Positions 7,319 to 14,560 of a stretch of DNA of 40,150 nt are shown piece by piece. Both the position numbers and the translations under genes were made by a program. The notes under the pieces were generated by a model. That model searched no databases. It was given only the letters and a program-made list of their open reading frames with translations, and was not told the DNA's origin. Position 1 is the first letter of the stretch. The number at the start of each line of letters is the position of its first letter. The stretch covers positions 1 to 40,150 of the forward strand of contig CAYMYA010000006.1 in the NCBI GenBank assembly GCA_964394565.1, in the 5' to 3' direction. Origin of the DNA: CAIKHN01 sp964394565 (lineage in GTDB: Bacteria; Patescibacteriota; Patescibacteriia; UBA9934).

Positions 7319-7747
7319 ATGAAGGATTATATCCGATGGCATGAAATAAAAAGGCATCTCGAAGGATTAAACCGTCGAATCAATTTTCGTGAACGCGAAA
7401 TTTGGTGGTGTTCGCTTGGAGAGAACCTCGGTGCCGAACAAGATGGAAAACATGAGCGGTTTGAGCGGCCGATTCTTGTTTTCCGCAAATTTAACAGAGA
7501 TTTGTTTTGGGACCTTCCACTGACATCAACCCGAAAAAAATCACAATTTTATTTCCCGATTGAAATTCACGGCATTCCTCGATCTATTATTCTTTCGCAG
7601 GTGAAGACGATGAGTGCAAAACGGCTCACTCGGCGACTTGCAAAAATTCATCCGCGCATGTTCGATTCGGTTATTCAAGGTTTTTTACGCCTTATAAACC
7701 AAACGGATCCCTTGTGGGATCCTCGGGTGCCAATTGGCAATTTGTAA
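7319..7747 (+). CDS. PemK/MazF-like toxin family protein (putative endoribonuclease)
   Basis: 142 aa. The core matches PemK/MazF-type mRNA interferases: REIWWCSLGENLGAEQ (about 26-41, the GEIWWVxLGxNxGxEQ box), ERFERPILVFRKFN (48-61, the RPVLVxRxFN box), a hydrophobic strand and the IILSQVKTMSAKRL segment (about 90-103). Family members cleave RNA. The ATG is 2 nt after the uvrB stop, with no promoter of its own visible, so it is probably co-transcribed with uvrB. No antitoxin ORF is adjacent. The FREREIWW spacing and a 39-aa C-terminal extension are typical of longer chromosomal members. A perfect 7-bp hairpin (GGATCCC/GGGATCC, 7705-7722) near the 3' end lacks a T-run. Confidence 0.8.
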   Translation: MKDYIRWHEIKRHLEGLNRRINFREREIWWCSLGENLGAEQDGKHERFERPILVFRKFNRDLFWDLPLTSTRKKSQFYFPIEIHGIPRSIILSQVKTMSAKRLTRRLAKIHPRMFDSVIQGFLRLINQTDPLWDPRVPIGNL

Positions 7748-7765
7748 ATATAGATTACCGTATTA

Positions 7766-7771
7766 TACGAT
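7766..7771 (+). promoter_or_regulatory. Candidate -10 box for uvrA
   Basis: ATTATACGAT upstream of uvrA offers TACGAT (12 nt from the ATG) or TATACG (14 nt). Either predicts a leader of only about 5-8 nt. Confidence 0.4.
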
Positions 7772-7783
7772 TCTCGTCAAAAT

Positions 7784-10297
7784 ATGTTAGATCAAATCAT
7801 CGTCAAAGGTGCGCGGCAACATAATTTGAAGAACATCACGGTGACGATTCCGCGGAACAAGATGACGTGTATTACGGGCTTGTCGGGAAGCGGCAAGTCG
7901 AGCTTGGCGTTCGACACCATTTTTGCGGAGGGTCAGCGCCGCTACATCGAATCTCTTTCGGCGTACGCGCGGCAATTCTTGGGCCAGATGCAAAAGCCAG
8001 ATGTCGACGAGATTCAGGGGCTTTCTCCGGCGATCAGCATCGATCAGAAGGCGCATTCGCGAAATCCACGTTCGACGATTGCGACGATTACCGAGATCTA
8101 CGACTACCTTCGTGTGCTGTACGCGCGCATTGGTATTCCGTTCTGTCCGAATTGTCACACAAAGATCGAGAAACTTACCATCGACGAGATGGTCGATTTG
8201 GTGGTGCGCGATGTTGAGGGGATTGCGAAACTGAAGACGGGAGATGAAGTTTCTATTCTTGCGCCGGTGATTCGTGGACGAAAAGGCGAGTACTACCAAC
8301 TGCTTTACGATTTGTATAACAGCGGTTTTGCGAAAGTTCGTGTCGATGGCACCGTTCATCGATTGAGCGATAAGATTGAGCTCTCGCGCTACAAACAGCA
8401 CACCATCGAGGTGGTGATCGACACGTTGCCAGCAAGCTCGCTCATTTCGCCGAGTAAGGACACTCGCCAGCGACTGAGCGAGGCGCTGGAGTCCGCACTT
8501 TCACAAGGTTCCGACCTTGCGATCGCCGTGATGCCGAAAAAAGAGCGATTACTTTCTGGAAAATTTAGCTGCGCAGATTGTGGGTTCTCGTTTCCAGATA
8601 TTGAGCCGCGATTGTTCTCTTTTAACAGCCCGTACGGTGCGTGTCAGTCGTGTTCCGGGCTCGGTACGGTCGATGTATTTTCGAATGAAATGTGCGAAAC
8701 GTGCAACGGTGCGCGGTTGCGGAAAGAATCGCTCAATGTTTTCATCGGCGGTAAATCCGTGGTTGATGTTACCGCGTTCTCGGTCGACGAAGCAGTGAAG
8801 TTTTTCCTCGAGCTCGGATTGAGCGAACGCGAACGATCCATTGCGAGTGGTGCATTGAAAGAAATTGAATCGCGTCTCGCGTTCATGCTTGATGTTGGTT
8901 TGCATTACCTTACGCTGAACCGAGCTGCTGGATCACTTTCTGGCGGGGAAGCGCAGCGCATTCGTCTCGCGTCACAAATCGGTTCGAGTTTGGTTGGTGC
9001 GTTATACGTGCTCGATGAGCCAACGATCGGATTGCACCAGCGTGATAACGAACGCCTTATTGAGACGCTTGAGCATTTGCGCGACATCGGCAACACCGTG
9101 CTCGTCGTTGAGCATGATGAAGATACAATTCGTCGATCCGACTACATGATTGAAATTGGTCCGGGCGCGGGAAAACACGGCGGACATGTTGTTGCTGCGG
9201 GAACCGTTCCGGACATTTTTAAGGATAAGAAATCGCGCACTGCGGCATACTTGCGTGGCGATGCGATGATTGACGTTCCGAGGAAGCGCCGAGGAAAAGA
9301 TGCCGGCGTCATAAAAGTACGCGGCGCAATGGAGAATAATTTGAAGAATGTTGACGTCGACTTTCCGTTGCGGCGATTTATTTGTGTCACGGGAGTATCA
9401 GGATCGGGGAAATCGACTCTTGCATATGACGTGATGTATAAGTCGATTGCGAAAAAATTGTATGGTGGGAAAGATACGCCAGGCAAGCACAAAGCCGTCC
9501 TCGGCGTGGAGTACATCGATAAAGCGATTCTCATCGACCAGTCCGCGATTGGTCGCACGTCGCGATCGAACCCGGCGACGTATACCGGAGCCTGGGCGCC
9601 GATTCGTGAATTATTTACCGCAACGGAAGAGGCAAAGTTTCGTGGCTATAAGCCTGGTCGATTTAGTTTCAACGTTCCTGGTGGACGATGCGAGAATTGT
9701 GAAGGTCATGGAGAAATCGAAATCGAAATGCATTTCCTCCCGGCGGTTTTTGTGACGTGCGAAGTGTGTAAAGGAAAGCGCTTCAATCGTGAGACTCTTG
9801 AGGTGACATTTAAAGAAAAGAACATTAGCCAGGTGCTGGAAATGACGGTGGAAGAAGGCGCAGTGTTCTTTAAGGACATTCCCGATATTGCCGATAAGTT
9901 GAAAGCGCTGTGCGAAGTTGGTTTGGCGTATATTACCCTCGGTCAATCGGCAACGACATTATCGGGAGGCGAGGCACAGCGCGTGAAGCTCGCATCGGAA
10001 TTATCGAAACGGCAAACCGGTAAGACCCTCTATCTTCTCGATGAGCCGACCACCGGCTTGCACTTCGACGACGTGAAACAGCTTCTCGACGTGCTTCATC
10101 GCCTCGTCGATAAGGGCAATACGATGGTGGTTATCGAACACAATCTCGACGTGATTAAAACCGCCGACTGGCTGATCGACATGGGTCCCGAAGGCGGGGA
10201 CCAAGGCGGAACCATCGTCGGCTTCGGTACCCCCGAAGATATTGCGAGAAACGCAAAGAGCCACACGGGGAAGTATTTGAGGAAGTATTTGGGATAA
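7784..10297 (+). CDS. uvrA: Excinuclease ABC subunit A, compact form
   Basis: 837 aa against about 940 in the family. Damage-sensing ABC ATPase of nucleotide excision repair; loads UvrB. First ATPase half: Walker A GLSGSGKSS (about 32-40), zinc finger 1 (C263, C266, C287, C290), CETCNGARLR, signature LSGGEAQRIRLASQ, YVLDEPTIGLHQRD. Second half: GVSGSGKST, zinc finger CENCEG...CEVCKGKRFN, LSGGEAQRVKLASEL, YLLDEPTTGLHFDD. Only 13 residues separate C290 from C304, where E. coli UvrA has roughly 100. All catalytic motifs remain, so it should be active. A divergent copy of its last 22 codons lies at 11409-11477. Confidence 0.97.
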   Translation: MLDQIIVKGARQHNLKNITVTIPRNKMTCITGLSGSGKSSLAFDTIFAEGQRRYIESLSAYARQFLGQMQKPDVDEIQGLSPAISIDQKAHSRNPRSTIATITEIYDYLRVLYARIGIPFCPNCHTKIEKLTIDEMVDLVVRDVEGIAKLKTGDEVSILAPVIRGRKGEYYQLLYDLYNSGFAKVRVDGTVHRLSDKIELSRYKQHTIEVVIDTLPASSLISPSKDTRQRLSEALESALSQGSDLAIAVMPKKERLLSGKFSCADCGFSFPDIEPRLFSFNSPYGACQSCSGLGTVDVFSNEMCETCNGARLRKESLNVFIGGKSVVDVTAFSVDEAVKFFLELGLSERERSIASGALKEIESRLAFMLDVGLHYLTLNRAAGSLSGGEAQRIRLASQIGSSLVGALYVLDEPTIGLHQRDNERLIETLEHLRDIGNTVLVVEHDEDTIRRSDYMIEIGPGAGKHGGHVVAAGTVPDIFKDKKSRTAAYLRGDAMIDVPRKRRGKDAGVIKVRGAMENNLKNVDVDFPLRRFICVTGVSGSGKSTLAYDVMYKSIAKKLYGGKDTPGKHKAVLGVEYIDKAILIDQSAIGRTSRSNPATYTGAWAPIRELFTATEEAKFRGYKPGRFSFNVPGGRCENCEGHGEIEIEMHFLPAVFVTCEVCKGKRFNRETLEVTFKEKNISQVLEMTVEEGAVFFKDIPDIADKLKALCEVGLAYITLGQSATTLSGGEAQRVKLASELSKRQTGKTLYLLDEPTTGLHFDDVKQLLDVLHRLVDKGNTMVVIEHNLDVIKTADWLIDMGPEGGDQGGTIVGFGTPEDIARNAKSHTGKYLRKYLG

Positions 10298-10322
10298 TTG
10301 CGCAAGCAAATGTGATTTTTGG

Positions 10323-10328
10323 TAATAT
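10323..10328 (+). promoter_or_regulatory. Extended -10 (TGG-TAATAT) before the gene at 10336
   Basis: TAATAT with upstream TG ends 7 nt before the ATG at 10336. It selects that ATG over the in-frame ATG at 10312. Confidence 0.6.
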
Positions 10329-10335
10329 TCGGAAT

Positions 10336-11400
10336 ATGAAAGAGATGATTCAACAACGTGACGTTGATGAGGCGGCAGTCGATCATACAAAGTCACAATC
10401 GGTATTGGGGAAGTTTGAGGATGCACAGCGGAACATTGCCGAGTTAGACCAGCGTATCCAAGAACTTTCGAGTGTGGGTGACGAGGGTGCGTCATTACGA
10501 ATCAAATCGGAAAGAGAAAGGGTTCATCTGGAATACGAACGACTCACACAAGAGATCGTGCGAGAACTATTCGAGCGAGATCGGGACGCGAGGGCTCGAT
10601 ATGAAACATTGCGGACACAGCTCTTTTCAGCTGATGAGCTTCTTAAAATGGAGAAGCAGATTGAGGATATTTATGGAAAGAAGCCGTTGTGGCACGGGAC
10701 GGGAAGATTTCGATATGCATTTCAAGGAGCATCGAAGTATCGGGGGATCGATTATCGTGCAGAGAAAGTTGACGTACTGAAAAGTATTTTGCAGACCGGA
10801 CTTCAGCCTCAATATGATCCTTGGGGCGTTGCGGCGTCTGGGAGGCCGGCAACATTATCGCTTACTGAACAGAGAATGCTCGCAAGAGTGGTCGCGGAGG
10901 CTCGGCTTCCAGAAGGAGAAGAGCTTCAATATGAATTTGGAACCTCACGATTTTGGTGGTTGCTATTAATGAAGAAAGAGGGCCTTGAAAATTTAATGAT
11001 TCATAAGGACGCTTTATCAGCAGTGCGGACGTCGATGTCAGAATTGAATAATAAAATCCTAGAGGAATATTCAGGAAATTATGTTGATGCATATACAGAA
11101 ACGCGATCGACGATTACAGGGAACTATCCAGTGATCTTTTGTGTAAACAGTGAGATGGTACAGGTAAAAAAGTTACAAAACGTTGCAGTAAGCACCAACT
11201 TTGAACAACGTGCCACGGTTGGTTCAGGTTTAGAATCCATATCTCATATCGAAGTACCAATACAGAATGTGAGAGAAACACAAGAACTGCTTCAATCGTT
11301 AGGGATTGATTTAGCGGTTATTCCTATTGAAGAATGGGAACGTTGGATGGGGAGATTAAGTGAGAAAATTTACCAAGATACTCTTCAACGAGATGCATAG
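10336..11400 (+). CDS. Unknown protein with possible ADP-ribosyltransferase-like motif
   Basis: 354 aa. Residues 20-112 are charged and probably coiled coil. A domain then begins with KPLWHGTGRFRY (117-127) followed by VDVLKSILQTGLQPQ (146-159). The order LxHGT, a spacer, then an ILxxGL helix resembles the first strand and helix of PARP/ART-fold proteins, where this His contacts NAD. Tyr-263 and E306 could be later elements but this is speculative. The gene lies between uvrA and a leftover uvrA 3' end, so it probably arrived with one of them. It has its own near-leaderless promoter and is AT-richer than uvrA. No partner or immunity gene is adjacent. It could equally be an unrelated conserved CPR protein. 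Confidence 0.6.
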   Translation: MKEMIQQRDVDEAAVDHTKSQSVLGKFEDAQRNIAELDQRIQELSSVGDEGASLRIKSERERVHLEYERLTQEIVRELFERDRDARARYETLRTQLFSADELLKMEKQIEDIYGKKPLWHGTGRFRYAFQGASKYRGIDYRAEKVDVLKSILQTGLQPQYDPWGVAASGRPATLSLTEQRMLARVVAEARLPEGEELQYEFGTSRFWWLLLMKKEGLENLMIHKDALSAVRTSMSELNNKILEEYSGNYVDAYTETRSTITGNYPVIFCVNSEMVQVKKLQNVAVSTNFEQRATVGSGLESISHIEVPIQNVRETQELLQSLGIDLAVIPIEEWERWMGRLSEKIYQDTLQRDA

Positions 11401-11408
11401 GTATTTTT

Positions 11409-11477
11409 ACCCCCGAAGACCTCGTCCGAAATGCAAGGAGCCATACGGGGAAGTATTTAAGGAAGTATTTGAAGTAA
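11409..11477 (+). pseudogene. Leftover 3' end of a second, divergent uvrA
   Basis: Translates in frame as TPEDLVRNARSHTGKYLRKY plus LK and a stop. It matches the true UvrA end (TPEDIARNAKSHTGKYLRKY then LG and stop, 10229-10297) at 18 of 22 residues and 56 of 69 bases. No start or upstream UvrA sequence accompanies it. It begins 9 nt after the stop of the preceding gene. Many differences are synonymous or conservative, as expected between two once-functional genes rather than a fresh duplicate. Confidence 0.85.
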
Positions 11478-11485
11478 CAAATCCT

Positions 11486-11535
11486 CTGGATCCCCGTCCC
11501 CGATTAGGTCGAGGACAGGCTCTGTGCGGGGATGA
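11486..11535. repeat. Dispersed palindromic repeat, copy 3 (long form, inverted)
   Basis: Begins CTGGATCCCCG and ends GCGGGGATGAC with about 28 nt between, including an extra CCCCGATTAGGTCGAGGACAGG-type insert. It is opposite in orientation to copy 4, 29 nt away. Confidence 0.65.
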
Positions 11536-11564
11536 CTGAATAAAAATGAAGGTGCCACCTCTCT

Positions 11565-11591
11565 GTCATCCCCGCGCAGGCGGGGATCCAG
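11565..11591. repeat. Dispersed palindromic repeat, copy 4
   Basis: GTCATCCCCGCGCAGG followed by CGGGGATCCAG: a 7-bp CCCCGC-type hairpin with conserved GTCAT and ATCCAG flanks. It lies between the convergent ends of the uvrA remnant and folD and could act as a bidirectional barrier, but it has no T-run. Confidence 0.75.
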
Positions 11592-11606
11592 TGTGTGAGG
11601 GTGGCG

Positions 11607-12455
11607 TTACTCTCCTCGCTCCCTCTCCTGCAGCTCTTTCGCCTTAATTACGTTCAACAACAAATACGCAACGGTGAGGGGGCCGACACCGCCGGGGACG
11701 GGGGAGAGGAAGCCGGTGTGGTTGAGGAGGAGGGGCGAGCCGTCGCCAACGGTTTTGCCGTCGGGGCCTTTGGACGTGCCAACGTCAATAACGACGCCGG
11801 AGGGCTTGGTCATGTCTGGCGTGATGAAATGCGGCGAGCCGATTGCGGTGACGAGAATGTCTGCTGCACGGGTAATAGATGCGAGTGCTTCTGTATCTTT
11901 CTGCACAAACGCGGCAGCAATGCCGGCATCGCGCATGAGTTCGATGATTGGCTTTGCGAAAATTTCTGAGTTGCCAATAATCACAGCGGACTTTCCGTTC
12001 AGCGGCAAGCGTGTGGCTTGCAAAAGGCGCATGACGCCAAGCGCGGTTGGCGGAACGAGCTTTGGCGTGTTCGCAAATAACAGTCGCAGATTTTCTGGGT
12101 GAAAGCCGTCGATATCTTTCATCGGGTCGATTGCAGAAATAATCGCATCTGTATCGAGCCCGTCGGGCAATGGCAGCTGCACCAATATGCCGTTAATTTC
12201 TTTGCGCGCATTAAAGTCTTCAATAATATCCAGAACTTCTTGCGTGCTGGTTTCCGGCGGCAAATCCTTCCGCTCAACATAAATTCCCACTTCTTTTGCC
12301 GCGTTCTCCTTCAGCCCGACATACAATACCGACGCTGGATTTTCGCCAACCAAAATTACACCAAGTCCCGGGGGAGAATCGAGCTTCTCCACCCGCACCT
12401 TTGCTTTATCGCGAATCGTCTTCGCGAGAATTTTTCCATTCAGAATTTCGGTCAT
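11607..12455 (-). CDS. folD: Bifunctional methylenetetrahydrofolate dehydrogenase / cyclohydrolase
   Basis: 282 aa, normal length. Interconverts 5,10-methylene-THF and 10-formyl-THF with NADP. Visible: the YVGLKENAAKEVGI segment (the Y-x3-K catalytic pair, about 46-50), GILVQLPLP (about 89-97), DIDGFHPENLRLL, PPTALGVMRLL and the C-terminal PGGVGPLTVAYLL. The usual GRSxxVGxP cofactor motif reads GNSEIFAKP, so cofactor preference may differ. The start codon overlaps the stop of the methyltransferase gene (ATGA, 12452-12455), showing translational coupling. It is third in the glyA - methyltransferase - folD operon. Confidence 0.95.
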   Translation of the reverse strand: MTEILNGKILAKTIRDKAKVRVEKLDSPPGLGVILVGENPASVLYVGLKENAAKEVGIYVERKDLPPETSTQEVLDIIEDFNARKEINGILVQLPLPDGLDTDAIISAIDPMKDIDGFHPENLRLLFANTPKLVPPTALGVMRLLQATRLPLNGKSAVIIGNSEIFAKPIIELMRDAGIAAAFVQKDTEALASITRAADILVTAIGSPHFITPDMTKPSGVVIDVGTSKGPDGKTVGDGSPLLLNHTGFLSPVPGGVGPLTVAYLLLNVIKAKELQERERGE

Positions 12456-13234
12456 AGTTTTTGGACGGTCACGATGCCGTTGATACTGAGCTCTTCAAAA
12501 AAGCCCTTTTCTGCAATTTCTTTTTCTATTTCTGCACGCACATGTGCAAACAATCTCTTTTGCTCTTCTTCCTCAAGCGGTCGGCTCCAGCGTTTTTGTG
12601 AAGCCATGTATTGCACGTACGGCTCTGCATCATGGAGGACTATTGATTGCGTTATGAGTTTTGTGGTTGTAGCGTGCACCTCTTTTGTGAAAAGCTCCAC
12701 ATGGCTTTCTATCGTAAACGCATTGCTAGGTGAAGTATACGTGACATGCAGATGTTCTTCCGCCCAACGCAGCCACGTCGCAAACTTTGGTTGACTGGTG
12801 TTTGAGTGCAGCACGAAAATCGCTTTTCCATTTGGAGATACATGTCCAATACACGTTTCGATAGCCTCTTCTGGATTTGGCACAAGGTGCAATACGTGTC
12901 GAACAAGAATTCGATCGAACATCGCATCATGGGGAATCGCTTCAATAGCTCCAACGATAAAAGTTCCTGACTGTACCGCAGCTTTTGCTGCATCGATCAT
13001 GCCGGATGATTGATCAATACCGGCTATTTCTGCATGCGGAAATTTTTCGTGGATCGCGAGAAGATCTGAACCATATCCGCACCCAAAATCGCAGATCGTC
13101 ATGCCGTCGAACCCGTCCAGATATTCCATGATGTACTCGGTGAGGTGTTTTCCTCGAGAATATTCATACAGTCCTCGTCGTGCTACGAGGTCGCCGGTTG
13201 TGGCGTAGCTTTGCAGGATGCCACTACGGTGCAT
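12452..13234 (-). CDS. Class I SAM-dependent methyltransferase
   Basis: 260 aa. The Rossmann-type SAM-binding core shows MTICDFGCGYGSDLL (motif I, about 45-59), EIAGIDQSSGMIDAAK (motif II acidic residue, about 70-85), FDRILVRHVLHLVPNPEEAI (motif IV region) and NGKAIFVLHSN. The C-terminal third varies and may bind substrate. The substrate is unknown; ubiquinone/UbiE-like small-molecule methyltransferases have this layout. Its start overlaps glyA by 11 nt and its stop overlaps folD by 4 nt, so it sits inside a one-carbon operon, which suggests but does not prove use of that methyl pool. Confidence 0.85.
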   Translation of the reverse strand: MHRSGILQSYATTGDLVARRGLYEYSRGKHLTEYIMEYLDGFDGMTICDFGCGYGSDLLAIHEKFPHAEIAGIDQSSGMIDAAKAAVQSGTFIVGAIEAIPHDAMFDRILVRHVLHLVPNPEEAIETCIGHVSPNGKAIFVLHSNTSQPKFATWLRWAEEHLHVTYTSPSNAFTIESHVELFTKEVHATTTKLITQSIVLHDAEPYVQYMASQKRWSRPLEEEEQKRLFAHVRAEIEKEIAEKGFFEELSINGIVTVQKL

Positions 13235-14474
13235 AGGTAACGTCTGGATAGAGCGGATAGTCTTTCATGAATGCCGTCACTTCGTCGTGGATGGTGCGGA
13301 GTGCGGCTGGGTCTTGGTGATTGGTGATCGCACGATCGATCCAGTCGGCGACCTTAAGCATGTCGTTTGGTTGCAGGCCGCGGGTGGTGATTGCTGGCGT
13401 GCCCAGGCGAATGCCAGAAGGATCCATTGGGCCACGCGGATCGTTGGGAATCATGTTTTTGTTGACCGTAATCCCGGCAGTGTCTAGCGCGGTCTCTGCT
13501 TCGGCTCCCGTGACATTTTTTGTCGAAACATCGATAAGGAGGAGGTGATTTTCAGTGCCGCCAAAGAGCAGCGTGAAATTGCGTTTTTTGAGTTCTTCCG
13601 CAAGTACGCCTGCGTTCGCAATAATCCGCTTCGCGTACTCTTTGAATTCTGGTCGCAACGCTTCACCGAACGCTACGGCCTTCGCTGCGATGGAATGCTC
13701 GTGAGGTCCGCCTTGCAGGCCAGGGAAGATGGATTTATTAATCGCTTTTGCATGAATTTCCTTGCACATAATCATGCCGCCGCGTGGACCGCGGAGCGTT
13801 TTGTGCGTCGTCGTCGTCACCACGTCGAAGAGCGGAACAGGATTATTCATGCATCCACCGGCAATCAGACCGGCGATATGCGCAATATCCGCCATGGTGA
13901 GCGCACCGACGTCTGCGGCAATGGCGGCAATGCGTGCATAATCGATTTCACGGGAATATGCGGAATAGCCCACGAGAATCATTTTTGGCTTGTGCTCGTG
14001 CGCCATGCGGTCAATCTCCTCATAATCAATCGCGCCGTCGGCCGTCGTCTTGTACCGAATAAAGGTGTAGCGCTTTGCGCCGTCCGTCACCGGGTGTCCG
14101 TGCGTGAGGTGGCCTCCGTGCGAAAGATCCATACCTAAAATGGTGTCGCCTGGCTGGAGTAATGCCGCGTACACGGCGTTGTTCGCTGGCGCTCCGGAAT
14201 GTGGCTGGACGTTCACGTGTTCCGCACCAAAGAGGAGCTTTGCGCGTTCAATGGCGAGAGATTCTAGAATATCAATGTTGGCACAGCCGCCATAATAGCG
14301 TTTGCCGGGGTATCCTTCCGCATATTTATTTGTCGCAACGCTGCCAAGGGCTTCGAGCACGGCGGGGGAAACGAAGTTTTCCGATGGAATCATTTCTAAC
14401 CCATTACGCTGACGGTCTAATTCCTGCTGCAGGGCCTGTGCGATTGCCGGATCTTGCGTGGAAAGATATGTCAT
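13224..14474 (-). CDS. glyA: Serine hydroxymethyltransferase
   Basis: 416 aa from the ATG at 14474. PLP enzyme converting serine and THF to glycine and methylene-THF. Recognised by NKYAEGYPGKRYYGGC, HSGAPANNAVYAALL, SHGGHLTHGHPV, the PLP-lysine box TTTTHKTLRGPRGG, GLQGGPHEHSIAAKA and GIRLGTPAITTRG. Upstream in-frame ATGs at 14507 and 14489 exist, but the promoter's -10 box (14485-14490) overlaps the latter, and the 14474 start also gives the family's usual N-terminus. First gene of a three-gene overlapping operon that ends with folD, which uses its product. Its promoter is divergent from that of murB. Confidence 0.96.
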   Translation of the reverse strand: MTYLSTQDPAIAQALQQELDRQRNGLEMIPSENFVSPAVLEALGSVATNKYAEGYPGKRYYGGCANIDILESLAIERAKLLFGAEHVNVQPHSGAPANNAVYAALLQPGDTILGMDLSHGGHLTHGHPVTDGAKRYTFIRYKTTADGAIDYEEIDRMAHEHKPKMILVGYSAYSREIDYARIAAIAADVGALTMADIAHIAGLIAGGCMNNPVPLFDVVTTTTHKTLRGPRGGMIMCKEIHAKAINKSIFPGLQGGPHEHSIAAKAVAFGEALRPEFKEYAKRIIANAGVLAEELKKRNFTLLFGGTENHLLLIDVSTKNVTGAEAETALDTAGITVNKNMIPNDPRGPMDPSGIRLGTPAITTRGLQPNDMLKVADWIDRAITNHQDPAALRTIHDEVTAFMKDYPLYPDVTYAP

Positions 14475-14484
14475 AGATGAAGGT

Positions 14485-14513
14485 AGCATAGTGGTTTCGC
14501 CTTGCATTGTGAA
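14485..14513 (-). promoter_or_regulatory. glyA operon promoter (TTCACA - 17 - TATGCT)
   Basis: Minus strand: TTCACA (14513-14508), a 17-nt spacer, then TATGCT (14490-14485). The predicted start is about 4 nt before the ATG at 14474. Confidence 0.7.
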
Positions 14514-14529
14514 GAATGGGGTGTATTTC

Positions 14530-14558
14530 TTGAACTTGTGATACGCTTTTCCTATATT
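14530..14558 (+). promoter_or_regulatory. murB promoter (TTGAAC - 17 - TATATT)
   Basis: TTGAAC (14530-14535), a 17-nt spacer and TATATT (14553-14558). The -10 box ends only 2 nt before the ATG at 14561, so transcription should start inside the annotated first codons. A TTG at 14567 would then be a leaderless start. Confidence 0.6.
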
Positions 14559-14560
14559 CT

